From Branchipolynoe longqiensis (Eukaryota > Annelida > Polychaeta > Phyllodocida > Polynoidae): DNA of 64,000 nucleotides. Position numbers and translations under genes: made by a program. The DNA lies in contig CM059187.1 of the NCBI GenBank assembly GCA_030323885.1, positions 83,350,027-83,414,026 of the forward strand, written 5' to 3'. Shown in pieces: positions 33,691 through 43,588 of the stretch (its first letter is position 1; the number at the start of each line of letters is the position of its first letter). The notes under the pieces are model-generated. The model had not been told where the DNA came from. It saw only the letters and a list, made by a program, of their open reading frames with translations, and did not search any database.

Positions 33691-33846
33691 AGATAAATAC
33701 ACTTGCACATATTACTAACAAATCATCCATGACAATAAATCACAAACTAATGGCTAATGTGGTTCAGCATTGAAAACAAGTTCTATCATTAACTTATATA
33801 TTATGGACAGGGCACATAAACCCTCATTAAACAATATTATAATAAT

Positions 33847-34167
33847 GTAGTGGTCTGCACTGACCTCTCAGGCAAGTAACCACATAGACAGGTAGGCGTG
33901 GGGAGTGTGTTGATATCAGGGAGCCTAGGTGGTGTAATGGTTAGCACACTGGCCCGGAATGCAAAGAGATGTGGGTTCGAGTCCCGCTCTAGGCGCAGTA
34001 TTTCCCATTTTCATCACCCCCACGACACTGGTTGCCGTGATCAGGATCCTGTACAAGCTTTGCGCTGTATGGTTATTGAACCTACCCTGTGTATGTATGT
34101 GTAAGTGCATTGCCTGTATGTATGTAATTGTAAGCATTACAAGACTTACAATTCCAGGGGGACGAGT
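33847..34167 (+). repeat. SINE-B copy, full, first of a tandem pair
   Basis: Leader GTAGTGGTCTGCACTGACC, tRNA-like block GAGCCTAGGTGGTGTAATGG with GTGGGTTCGAGTCC, GCAGTATTTCCC, and tail GGATCCTGTACAAGC to TGTAAGTGCATTGCC. The following copy starts at 34168 in the same phase, giving a 321-bp period. Confidence 0.9.
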
Positions 34168-34346
34168 GTAGTGGTCTGCACTGACCTCTCAGGCAAGTAA
34201 CCACATAGACAGGTAGGCGTGGGGAGTGTGTTGATATCAGGGAGCCTAGGTGGTGTAATGGTTAGCACACTGGCCCGGAATGCAAAGAGATGTGGGTTCA
34301 AGTCCCACTCTAGGCGCAGTATTTCCCATTTTCATCACCCCCACGA
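34168..34346 (+). repeat. SINE-B copy, second of tandem pair, tail lost
   Basis: Nearly identical to 33847-34025 through CATCACCCCCACGACA. The tail after that is replaced by unrelated sequence. Very high similarity over ~180 bp points to a recent tandem duplication. Confidence 0.9.
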
Positions 34347-34900
34347 CAATAATAATGGAACGGTGCAGGAGTATGAGGAAAGTCGTAGAGGTTTTATATT
34401 GTATCATTTTGCTTTATTTGCTTTTGGCTGTGATGTTTAATTGTTTTTTTTGTTTTTTTTGTTCAAGTGTTTTTATTCCTCTGAATAACATGTTGTCAGT
34501 GCTAATGCACTGGTCTTCCAGCCCTAATCACAATTGCCTCTACACAGTAAACAAATCTACAACAATATACAGATAGACAATTACAGGAAAATAAGCAAAA
34601 CATTGTACATAGATTAGATCGGCCGCAGTGTGGCGGAGATATTCCAGATGGTAGCTTAGATAAGCAAGGCGCATGGGTGGCTTTGGTGTTGGTTCCTGGA
34701 GGGAATGGAAGCAAGTGTTGATGGAGGATCAGTGGTTGAGTGCCATCGCGGGGCACGGGTTTCTCTAAGTCAATTGGTCAGGGGAGGGATTGAGAGGAGC
34801 CAAGAAGACTGATCAGCGTCCATGATAGATGAGGGATCGAGGAGGGAGTGATTAGCTGGGAGGGCGGAGGAGACCAGTCTAGGGTCGTGTAGCTATTTCT
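34347..34900. other. No gene seen
   Basis: T-rich run near 34440-34460, otherwise unique-looking. Confidence 0.5.
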
Positions 34901-35383
34901 ATTCTGTGTATTGAATCGACTATCCAGTGAGATTGTGTTAACACCTTCAAATGCAGGTGCGGATATAATGCAGACTGGATGGCCAAATGAGCTGAGCGTC
35001 CGTCTCCAGTTTTGGTAGATTGTGGGATGCTAACCCACGGGTTCTACCTCTGCTCGAGTCAAACCAATGACTTAAAGATTTATACTTGTCACTTCCAATC
35101 TAGGCACTCAGCATTATTAGATAGAGCGAGGATTGGTTGGCTCCATGTCCGGATAATGTGACTGAGTGGGATATCCCATCATGGTGCTGGCGGCATGGTC
35201 TCCTCCAAGTGGGGTAGCACTATTAAGTGACTGAGTGTGCACTGCCACAAGTCGGTACCCGTCCTGACATGAACTTAGGTGTTGCCATGACGTAGAACTC
35301 CAACAACCACCCAATCTTTATTCTGTGTGTCGAATGGACTATCCAGTGAGATTTTGTTAATGCCTTCAAATGCAGGTGCGGAT
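34901..35383 (+). repeat. SINE-A copy flanked by 64-bp direct repeats
   Basis: SINE-A (about 34965-35319) has head GACTGGATGGCCAAATGAGC and tail CTCCAACAACCACCC. It is bracketed by 34901-34964 and 35320-35383, both reading ATTCTGTGT...GAATSGACTATCCAGTGAG and ending GCAGGTGCGGAT. The 64-bp duplication is much longer than usual SINE target duplications. Confidence 0.85.
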
Positions 35384-35757
35384 CCAGTCTACTGATAAGC
35401 TGAGCTGATCACGTGAGAGATAACGCAGCAAGAGGTGGGATTCACAGCCAGTTCCGCTATCTCTAACTGCTTATGACTTATATATAAATACAATGATTAT
35501 TGAATGAATGACAAGGCATAACAATTATAGACATCCTGGGCGTCAACGATGGCACTGTCTATTTAATAAACTTACTATGTCATCCGGATAAATATTTAAT
35601 GATTGCATCAGTAGCTAACTTAGATAGCCCTTTCCTACTGCCCTGCGGAATAGGTGGGCACTTTGGTAATGAGTAACAGTAACACTACTCCGTCCACTGA
35701 TTGGTTCCTCTACTCTCGACATCATCACTATCCGCATGTCCATAATTATGAATACTT
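35384..35757. other. No gene seen
   Basis: Unique-looking DNA between the SINE and the LINE tail. Confidence 0.5.
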
Positions 35758-36082
35758 CATCATGCTGTCGGTCGCGATGTGACAAAGACTGCTTTCATTA
35801 CTTGACTGCCGGTCTCCATTTAGCTCTCTGCTGTGAGAGTGATGTCCATGAGTCAGTCTTAATGTCTCTCAGCTTCAAGTTTCTCTTGATGGTGTCCTTG
35901 AACTGGAGACGAGGGTGCCCTCTCTTTCTGTAACCAGAAGACAGTTGGGAGCAGAGGATCTGCTTTGGTAGCCTGTCTGATGACATCCTCATGATGTGTC
36001 CAATCCACCGGAGATTCTTTTTGATCAGAAGATCTTCCATAGAGGGCAGCCCCATCCGTTTGAGTATTTCCTTATTTGTCAA
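35758..36082 (-). pseudogene. RTE-like LINE, 3' end of RT ORF and tail
   Basis: The minus-strand frame 36082-35798 gives the C-terminal end of a LINE pol: LLIKKNLRWIGHIMRM, RLPKQILCSQL, GHPRLQFKDTIKRNLK and ending AKWRPAVK. The LRW-GH-RM and KD-x-KRNLK patterns are usual for the region after the RT domain in many animal LINEs. After the stop comes a short 3' UTR (CAAGTAATGAAAGCAGTC, TTTGTCACATCGCGACC) and CATGATGA. That UTR matches the tail of SINE-D copies. Heavily 5'-truncated, as is usual for LINEs. Confidence 0.85.
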
Positions 36083-36640
36083 TATGAATACTTATCACCC
36101 ATTTATAAAGTCTCTACTTCTCCATAGCAATAGTTTAAATATTAAGCTAAGAGTGATCTTTTCAAGGAAGTTCGACTGTCATCGTGTATACTGTCCTTAA
36201 TAATTGTCCAATTGTCATTCCAGTATGCCTTATTACGTCGAAAATAACGGGTGAAGAACTATAATTTTGTTTGACTAGAAGACCAGTGACCTGGAGTTGT
36301 CGTAATATTATTGAGAAGAATAAATGCTCACCAAAGAAAGAATAAACAAAAACACGCTACCATCCAATTAGTTCCACCAGACTCTCTCTTAGACGTCGCC
36401 ACTACTGCATTATATTATCTTTATGTAACCCATACAAAACATAATTCTTATTTGTGTATATTTTTAATTCTGATCTTTTCATTTCGGTTCATTTCCAATG
36501 TTTCTAAATAAGATAATTGAGCATGTTGCAAGGTAAGAAAGGTAATTCAGGATGCAGGAGAACTGGCCCGGTGCTGCCACCTACCTGGTAACTAGGAACC
36601 CCACATCCTCACGCTACCTAGCAGCATGCTAAAAATCATA
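36083..36640. other. No gene seen
   Basis: AT-rich sequence flanking foldback copy 2. Confidence 0.5.
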
Positions 36641-37250
36641 AGCTGTGTTCACACACGGGCGTTAAGTCGCCTCAACTAGTTTGCCTTATCTACTTCGACT
36701 CACATTGGCCGTGTGGACGCGACGCTGAAGCGAATTAGGGCTAAGTCGATTCATCTAGTTTGCGTCAACGTGGTTTATATGAAGCGAACTAGCTTAAGTC
36801 GGCCCATCTTGCTTGTGTGGATGGTACCGGTTTACTTGAGGTGGCTTAAGCACGTCACACGCAAGCGCAGTCGAGACCTGAGTTTGTTGATTTTCCGGTC
36901 GATCAAAAGCGCATATTATATAATTTGGTCTATGAAACCGCTAGCTGTGCACAGATATTTTTTTCATCATTTATTTTTAGGTTTTCACTGCCCAGCCGAA
37001 GTTTTGACTGTTCCAAAACAATACGATTCAGTCGATACATGTCTAGGTCGAACCCACACTCTGTCGTGGTGATGTCGACTAACCGAAAGTGGCACTGGTT
37101 AGTATGGACTTGCTCATGTGCAGATATCGATTTCCGCCTTAAACCGCCCCAAGTACTGCATGTGTGTACACGACACACTTTCACACCTAGTTCGCCTCAT
37201 CTAGTTTGCCTTATCTAGTTCGGCTTAAAGGTGTGTGTGTGAACACGGCT
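36641..37250 (+). mobile_element. Foldback/TIR element F, copy 2 (610 bp)
   Basis: Starts AGCTGTGTTCACACACGGGC and ends GTGTGTGTGTGAACACGGCT, flanked by ATA on both sides (36638-36640, 37251-37253). Subterminal words CTAGTTTGCCTTATCTA and TAGTTCGGCTTAA occur on both sides in inverted form. The core matches 8182-8734 in reverse orientation. The two copies keep partly matching frames (KPLAVHRYFFHHLF), which follow from nucleotide similarity. I do not recognise this as a known protein. Confidence 0.87.
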
Positions 37251-37512
37251 ATAGACAAAAGCTTACAAGATAAAAGCTCACAAGACAAAAGCTCACACCC
37301 TTATTGAAAAAAAGGGATAATGGCTCACAATAATTTGTTTTTGTTATATACATATACATATACATATAAATGTCACAGGCATAATCAGCTGGACTATTTT
37401 TAAGTCCATTTTTAAGGGGCACAGGCTTCTCTTCGTGTACAATTACAAAAAGGACGAAAATTACCCAAATTATCATGCCATGGCCATATCCTAGAATCAC
37501 AATTTGAAGACC

Positions 37513-37830
37513 ATTACAAGCAGAGGTTTCCCTTGCGTAAGGTTTGCAGTTCGAATCCCGGGCGAGTCAAACCAATGACATACCCAATTGATACTTGTCA
37601 TTACCTAGCCTTGTGCTCGGCATTATTAGGATAGAGCTAGGACCGGTTAGCTCAATGTCATGATAATGCGACTGAGTGGGATATTTGGTCATGGTGCCAG
37701 TTCCCTGATCTCCCAATTGAGCAGCACTATTAAAGTTGCCATAAATGTGTGCTGTCCCAAGTTGGTAGCCATTCTGATATGAAAATAGAATTTGGTAGGA
37801 CATAAAACCCCAACAAACAAGACAAACAAA
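37513..37830 (+). repeat. SINE-A copy with unusual head
   Basis: B-box-like GTTCGAATCCCGGGCGAG is present and the body is typical (GTCAAACCAATGAC, CGGCATTATTAGGATAG, GACTGAGTGGGATAT, CCCCAACAAACAAGACAAAC tail). The region upstream of the B box does not match other heads. Confidence 0.85.
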
Positions 37831-37929
37831 TCTGTTCAATGGTACAAGCTAGAGTACAATTACGTATTTTGATTTCATTTAAAATCATGTAATATGTGTG
37901 ATTCAGAGATGTGATAGATGAGAAGATGT

Positions 37930-38094
37930 TTGTTGTTGTTTGTTTGTTGTCGTTTTACGTCCTAGCAACATCTAAGGTTATATCAGGACAGGTGCCGACT
38001 TGTGACAGTGCGCACTCATGGCAATGTTATAGTGCTGCCCCACTGGAAGATCAGGCTGCCAGCACTATGACCTGATTTCCCACTCAGTCACATT
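37930..38094 (-). repeat. SINE-A, 3' half, split by NgaroC
   Basis: Plus strand TTTGTTGTCGTTTTACGTCC, CAGTGCGCACTCATGGCAA to CCCACTCAGTCACATT. The copy breaks at CACATT, the same position as in the NgaroA case, and resumes at 43718. Confidence 0.93.
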
Positions 38095-38319
38095 GTTCAT
38101 GTTGCGGTGGCAACATGGGTAATTTGGAGCTCAGGACCTATAACCTTAACCACTAAACTCTATGGGACGGTGGCGCCACCTATACTGTATACTGGGCGAC
38201 AACCGCGCACCCGCCTAGCGGCTCGGGCTGGCACCACGCCAGAGACCGGAGCAGCTCACTTCCGCCAGTGAACCCGAACCTGCCGCGTGGTTGCTGCGAG
38301 TCTCCGCCCGATTTACTCA
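38095..38319 (+). repeat. NgaroC split repeat A1
   Basis: 225 bp from GTTCATGTTGCGGTGGCAAC to CGCCCGATTTACTCA. Three to four bases inside the end is a 7-bp dyad, ATGTTGC and GCAACAT, spaced by 4 bp. One base longer than A2. Confidence 0.95.
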
Positions 38320-38330
38320 CTACGTACAGA

Positions 38331-39722
38331 ATGCCGTCAACACGCAATAAACGCCAAAAGGAGGATACACCACCAACACCACCTGCCCCTACGACGGTGA
38401 AAAAATCGCGCGGACGACCAAAATCAGTAGTCCTGCACGAAAAAACAACTAACAAAACACAGTCGAGATCTACTCGCACCGAGGAGCGACACGCGGGCGC
38501 ACGCCCAAGTGACAGCCCAGCCGGGCCCAGTGATAAACGGAGGAAATCCGACACATCGGCACTCCTGGAGGCGTTTAATGGATTCCAGGAGAGGATGGAT
38601 GACAAACTGGGTAGGATGACCGAACGCCTCGACGACATCGAGCGATCGGCGCCAAAAAAGCGACGAAGCAGCACGCCGCGTGCGGAATTCCAAGATGGCG
38701 GCCACGAGACGCGTCAACAGACCACGAGGCCGGCTGCCAGCAGCAGCAGACACCGGTCACCTAATGGTAGGAGGAGGACCCGCAGTGGCAGCCGCACACG
38801 ACACAGCGGCGGCTACACCATGACGGACACACGCCCTGAGCAATACTACTACGCGACTCCAAGGGACGACACCAAAAAACGTGAGTTTGTTCCATTCGTA
38901 AACCCATTCCGCACCCCTGCTGCCATTGCTCGTGATCGAGCAACGTCCCGGAACCCATTCTATGATATCGCGTCAACTGGCGACCAGGAGGATAATGACC
39001 GCAGTGACGTAGTCAACGAACTGCTGGCGGCAGCTGGCACCGCGTTAGGAGACAAACGAGGTAATAATGTGATAGCACCCCATAGATATGTGATCCGAGG
39101 CCATCGGAGCACAAAAATCGGACTCGACCAGGCGACATGGGCTGAGTATGTGGCCGCGCTGTGCCGCATGATGAAGGATCAGGCGATGCCAACGAGCTGG
39201 AGAGAACCTCTCATAGACCATCAGCTGCAACTGGCGACAATGGCAACGCTATACGACTGGCCAACATGCCGACGCTGGTCGGAGGGCGTATTTACCATGA
39301 TCGCTGATGGCCGGCTGCCGCACGGCTGGGCAGACCAATACGCAATCAAAGACATACAACGAGACGCGTGCGTGGAGGGCACGCGCCTCGACGGAAAGAA
39401 GCCAAACCGTACCAATGCCGAAGACAACACGGCACGGAAACACGACAACACCACGAGCCGATCGGACAGATCCGACTATGTCCGACCAGTATATAACAAA
39501 GAAACTGATGGAAAGCCGTGCTCCAAATGGAACTGGGCGGAGGAGTGTGGCTTCACCACCTCGCATGGGATACAACCAGACCGAAAATGCCACCTCTGTG
39601 CATGGTGTGCCACAAAATATGCAAAGGCGAACCCACACCCTGAAAAAGAATGCCAAAACAAGAGGAGATTCTTTGACCGGAAGAATGGTGCAGAAAAATC
39701 GGCTAACAAGGCGGATTTTTAG
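38331..39722 (+). CDS. gag: NgaroC Gag
   Basis: 463-residue structural protein, starting at the first ATG (38331) 11 bp after A1. N-terminus is very basic and low complexity (KRQKEDTPP, KKSRGRPKS). A short amphipathic helix follows (LEAFNGFQERMDDKLGRM). The middle holds the region shared with NgaroA Gag (RRWSEGVFTMIADGRLPHG). The C-terminus has a Cys/His cluster (PCSKWNWAEECGF, CHLCAWC, H, EC) that could bind zinc and nucleic acid. It ends KADF then TAG, encoded by GCGGATTTTTAG. The U5 run next to the stop would allow a -1 slip into the pol frame, which is already open there. No disabling mutation is visible. No closer family match can be given without a database search. Confidence 0.88.
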   Translation: MPSTRNKRQKEDTPPTPPAPTTVKKSRGRPKSVVLHEKTTNKTQSRSTRTEERHAGARPSDSPAGPSDKRRKSDTSALLEAFNGFQERMDDKLGRMTERLDDIERSAPKKRRSSTPRAEFQDGGHETRQQTTRPAASSSRHRSPNGRRRTRSGSRTRHSGGYTMTDTRPEQYYYATPRDDTKKREFVPFVNPFRTPAAIARDRATSRNPFYDIASTGDQEDNDRSDVVNELLAAAGTALGDKRGNNVIAPHRYVIRGHRSTKIGLDQATWAEYVAALCRMMKDQAMPTSWREPLIDHQLQLATMATLYDWPTCRRWSEGVFTMIADGRLPHGWADQYAIKDIQRDACVEGTRLDGKKPNRTNAEDNTARKHDNTTSRSDRSDYVRPVYNKETDGKPCSKWNWAEECGFTTSHGIQPDRKCHLCAWCATKYAKANPHPEKECQNKRRFFDRKNGAEKSANKADF

Positions 39723-42214
39723 AAGGCGGCCGACCCGTTGAACCGACTGGCGATGGCAAGGACTCCGCACACAATACAGCTGCCGGCGCGTACCCAGACG
39801 GCACGCCGAAAACAACGCACAGACAAGAAAACCAAAACAACACTGACCTACTTACACACACTGAACACCCTCCCACCACGGAAGCCACACACGCTGGCTC
39901 CCGCCCGGTGGCGGAAGGTGGCGCCACCGCACTGGAGCCACAACCACGTGCGTCTGGTGTGATACCACACAACGGACGCGACCCATGCCACGCCCCCACC
40001 CCCACCCACCGCTACACACAAGGTGGCGCCACTGCAGATGAACACACGGCACACGGCCATGCACGCGGAGCCACCCCGACCGACACGAGATGTAAACAAA
40101 CACACACGAGCGGTCGGATGGAACACGTGTCTGAGGACATAGGCACCAGCGTACAACAACAACAAACCAACACAACACACGCTGCCTACCACCAGACCCG
40201 CAGCGCAATGCAACCACACCCAACCCGCCCATGCACCACCGTCATGCCACTCACAGCGAACAGCACGCACGGCCACCGCACAGACGCCACACCGACGGAA
40301 GCACATTCCCACCCGAACCCAACACCCGTCGCCCCGATAGCGATCCGTGGCCACGGCCAAATCACCGACACAGATCCCACACAAACCGATGGCCTACTGC
40401 GGCACCAGCAGCCGGACGACATTGAAACCATACTCGGCGAGAATGGAGACGAAGCTGCCCCGCCATACAACCCACCCCTCACACCCACGGCATACAGATC
40501 CACACTACACGAGATCTGGCCATACACCATACCAGCACTCTGGACCAACAATACTCCGTACATGAGGCTGTACGACGCTGTCCGGCGATGTGCCCTGCCT
40601 AACTACATGGGGATGCGCATTCCCGTCCCGTCGGGATTGAACATACCTGCATGGCGCCACCTACTGAAAGACTATCACGACCGACAAGTCGTGGACTTCC
40701 TAGAGTTTGGCTGGCCGGTGGACTACACGGCGCCACTACCACCGGTCCCGGCCACCGCCAACCACACCGAGGACCCCGCACACGACATTCACATTGCCGA
40801 CTACGTGCGGAAAGAGGTCGAGCACGGCGCCCTAATAGGCCCATTCACCAGACCCCCATTCAAGCCGTGGACACAGGTCAGCCCAATGATGACCAGACCC
40901 AAGCGAAACTCGGAGGCGAGGAGAGTGGTCGTCGACCTCTCATACCCCGGCAAGGCTAGTGTGAACGCGGGCATAAGGAGGGCACAGTACCAAGGTGCCC
41001 CCATGGCATACACTCTACCGGGCATGCTCGACCTGGCACAGGAGGTGACAAGACTTGGCCCCGGCTCATACATCTGGAGCGCCGACCTTGCAAGGGCGTA
41101 CAGACAGCTGCGCACCTGCCCGCTATCAACCCCACTCCTCGGCATACTCTACAAGGGACACTACTACATCGACGCGGCACCGCCGTTCGGGTGTAGGACG
41201 TCCTCAATGGCGTGCGCCAGAACCACAAACGCAGTGGTTCACTTGATGAGGAAGAAGGGGCACCACATACTATGCTACCTCGACGATTTCGTCGGGGCCG
41301 CTGCAACACAACACCAGGCGGCACATGCATATGAAGACCTAATGCACACCGCACACACACTGGGCCTGGAGCTCTCCCCACAGAAATGCGTGCCACCAAC
41401 GACACAGCTCGAATGGCTGGGCTTCGCGATCAACACCGATCGAATGTGGGTCAGGATACCAGACGAGAAGCTCGCCGAGGTCCTAACCGAGTGCCGCATG
41501 TGGACGGTCGGGCGGAAGGCATCCCGAAAAGACATACAGAGACTAGTGGGCAGGCTACAGCATGTCGCAAAGTGCGTCAGGCCTGCAAGGAGATTCACCT
41601 CCAGGATCCTCGAAGCACTCAGAAACGCACCCATGAACGGCAAGCACAGCGTGCCGGAAGAGATGCTCCAGGACATCGCATGGTTCAATACATTCGCAGA
41701 GGCCTTCAACGGGTATGTGCTACTACACCCAAACCCCAAAGATGAATGGCGCATAGAATGCGACTCATCTCTGACCGGAGCCGGAGCCCACTCGACTACC
41801 CACTACTACGCCGAACGCTACCCCGAAACGGTCACGAGAAAAAGCATGACCATCGCACAACTCGAGGCATTAAACTTGGTCGCCGCAATCAGGGCGCTCC
41901 TCCCCCTCAGGCCACACCAGCACACCATACACGTCAGCACTGACAACTCGGCGTCACAACACGTGATGACGGAGGGAAAAGGCCGTGACCCGGTGCTCAC
42001 GGCGTGTGCTAGGGAGATCTGGCTCATGGAGGCCACAATGAGCACAGAAATACAGATCCACCACAAGCCCGGAAAAGATATTGTGCTCGCAGACGCGCTA
42101 AGCAGGCGCCACAACGACTACTCGGCTCGCCGAACAGCCCAAGCCATGCTGGCACAGCGCGGCCTAATACAGGTCCATGTCGACTTCGACCACATACTCA
42201 CCCCCGGGCTATAA
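39719..42214 (+). CDS. pol: NgaroC Pol: reverse transcriptase and RNase H
   Basis: The frame is open from inside the last gag codons (39719) to TAA at 42212-42214, about 830 codons. The first in-frame ATG is only at 40118, so entry by -1 frameshift or a later start are both possible. The N-terminal ~200 residues are Thr/His/Pro-rich linker. RT motifs follow: RRVVVDLSYPGKASVNAG, IWSADLARAYRQL (Asp at 41084), PPFGCRTSSMACAR and YLDDF (41276-41290). RNase H follows with IECDSSLTGAGA (Asp at 41762), a Glu in QLEALN, STDNSA (Asp at 41942) and ADALSRR near 42090, so all four acidic residues are present. No protease or integrase is seen. It overlaps the recombinase frame by 38 bp. Confidence 0.93.
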   Translation, partial: LEGGRPVEPTGDGKDSAHNTAAGAYPDGTPKTTHRQENQNNTDLLTHTEHPPTTEATHAGSRPVAEGGATALEPQPRASGVIPHNGRDPCHAPTPTHRYTQGGATADEHTAHGHARGATPTDTRCKQTHTSGRMEHVSEDIGTSVQQQQTNTTHAAYHQTRSAMQPHPTRPCTTVMPLTANSTHGHRTDATPTEAHSHPNPTPVAPIAIRGHGQITDTDPTQTDGLLRHQQPDDIETILGENGDEAAPPYNPPLTPTAYRSTLHEIWPYTIPALWTNNTPYMRLYDAVRRCALPNYMGMRIPVPSGLNIPAWRHLLKDYHDRQVVDFLEFGWPVDYTAPLPPVPATANHTEDPAHDIHIADYVRKEVEHGALIGPFTRPPFKPWTQVSPMMTRPKRNSEARRVVVDLSYPGKASVNAGIRRAQYQGAPMAYTLPGMLDLAQEVTRLGPGSYIWSADLARAYRQLRTCPLSTPLLGILYKGHYYIDAAPPFGCRTSSMACARTTNAVVHLMRKKGHHILCYLDDFVGAAATQHQAAHAYEDLMHTAHTLGLELSPQKCVPPTTQLEWLGFAINTDRMWVRIPDEKLAEVLTECRMWTVGRKASRKDIQRLVGRLQHVAKCVRPARRFTSRILEALRNAPMNGKHSVPEEMLQDIAWFNTFAEAFNGYVLLHPNPKDEWRIECDSSLTGAGAHSTTHYYAERYPETVTRKSMTIAQLEALNLVAAIRALLPLRPHQHTIHVSTDNSASQHVMTEGKGRDPVLTACAREIWLMEATMSTEIQIHHKPGKDIVLADALSRRHNDYSARRTAQAMLAQRGLIQVHVDFDHILTPGL

Positions 42215-43211
42215 CCTGGCTCTTCCTCCCATAACACCTTGCCTCTCATCCCCAGGTTTCTCCGACCACCACCACGAGCGGCTCATGAAGAAGATCCATG
42301 ACGGGCTAGCCCCAGGAACCTGGCGAAACAAGAACCGACAGGTGTCAACGTATATCGCATACCTCACCCAGCACGGAGCCCGACCATCGCGCCCGACCCA
42401 GTATATAATACTGTCCTACATACTCCACCTATCGGACGTGCTTAAAACGCCCGGCGCAGTACTCAACTACCTCAGCGGCGCACGCACATGGGTGCGGGCG
42501 GTTGGAGGCTCACACGACGCATTTGACACATACCCCGTAGGACTCATGAAAAGAGGCATACAGAGAACATCACATCACGTGCCGACACAGGCCCCGCCCG
42601 TCACGCCGCGCGACATAAAGAACATTGTCGAATTCTTCTCCCGCGCCGGACCGAACGGACGTGTTCTGAAGGCGGCCACACTCCTGGCATACTTCACGAT
42701 ACTCAGGCAATCCAACCTGCTCGAGTCCAACGACCCCACGACGAGCAGACACGCACTGCGAGCAAGCGACGTCACCATAACCCCCGAGGGCATCAACATC
42801 CATGTGGCATCTACAAAAACCCGCTGGAGACCTGGCGAACACATCGACATTGCCGTCCCGGCGATACCCGGGTCACCCTTCTGTCCGGTGGCCGCCTGGA
42901 TCGACTACGCCAAACACACCGCCCTGCACATGCAAGGTCCAGCATTCGTCACCACATCGGGCATGCCCCTGCGCCCCAATGCCCTGCTGGCTACCATACG
43001 CCTCGCACTTGCATCATGTGGCCACCCTGCACCACGCACCGTGACCCTGCACAGCCTGCGTCGAGGCGGCGCACAGGCGTGCGCCGCCCTCGGCGCCACA
43101 CTGGACGACATCCAGACACTCGGCACCTGGACCTCAACGGCAGTGCACCAGTACGTGCCACGCGACGCCATCAGGGCATGCCCCTTCACGCTCTCCACTA
43201 CCTTTGGTTGA
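42177..43211 (+). CDS. NgaroC tyrosine recombinase
   Basis: 344 residues from ATG 42177, in the +1 frame and overlapping the pol end by 38 bp. It should join element circles to target DNA in place of an integrase. An N-terminal helical domain (HERLMKKIHDGLAPGTWRNK onward) is followed by the catalytic domain with Arg177 (LRQSNLL), a Lys in STKTRW (K214), His292-x-x-Arg295 (HSLRRGG), Trp318 and Tyr326 (TWTSTAVHQYV). The full R-K-HxxR-W-Y set suggests an active enzyme. Its stop codon (43209-43211) lies within repeat B1. The length is usual for this group. Confidence 0.93.
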   Translation: MSTSTTYSPPGYNLALPPITPCLSSPGFSDHHHERLMKKIHDGLAPGTWRNKNRQVSTYIAYLTQHGARPSRPTQYIILSYILHLSDVLKTPGAVLNYLSGARTWVRAVGGSHDAFDTYPVGLMKRGIQRTSHHVPTQAPPVTPRDIKNIVEFFSRAGPNGRVLKAATLLAYFTILRQSNLLESNDPTTSRHALRASDVTITPEGINIHVASTKTRWRPGEHIDIAVPAIPGSPFCPVAAWIDYAKHTALHMQGPAFVTTSGMPLRPNALLATIRLALASCGHPAPRTVTLHSLRRGGAQACAALGATLDDIQTLGTWTSTAVHQYVPRDAIRACPFTLSTTFG

Positions 43212-43334
43212 GCGCTCGAACATTACCCTGACTCATGAACTATTATCCGTAACAAGAATAACATCTGACAATGTAAAAATCATAAACGAATTAAAAATAC
43301 CCACATTAAACTATTTGTGTCCTGAGTTATAATT
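43206..43334 (+). repeat. NgaroC split repeat B1
   Basis: 129 bp from GGTTGAGCGCTCGAACATT to GAGTTATAATT. It encodes the last recombinase codons. ACATTAAACTA could serve as an ATTAAA-type poly(A) signal. Confidence 0.95.
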
Positions 43335-43558
43335 GTTCATGTTGCGGTGGCAACATGGGTAATTTGGAGCTCAGGACCTATAACCTTAACCACTAAACTC
43401 TATGGGACGGTGGCGCCACCTATACTTATACTGGGCGACAACCGCGCACCCGCCTAGCGGCTCGGGCTGGCACCACGCCAGAGACCGGAGCAGCTCACTT
43501 CCGCCAGTGAACCCGAACCTGCCGCGTGGTTGCTGCGAGTCTCCGCCCGATTTACTCA
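43335..43558 (+). repeat. NgaroC split repeat A2
   Basis: 224 bp, identical to A1 except for one missing G. A 30-bp spacer (43559-43588) follows. Confidence 0.95.
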
Positions 43559-43588
43559 GCCATCCCACCCACCCATCTGCAAGAACAA

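Noticed and set aside
36913..37072. Frame KPLAVHRYFFHHLF shared by both foldback F copies as a possible transposase relic
   Set aside because: The frame is short and its conservation is explained by nucleotide similarity. No transposase motif is visible.
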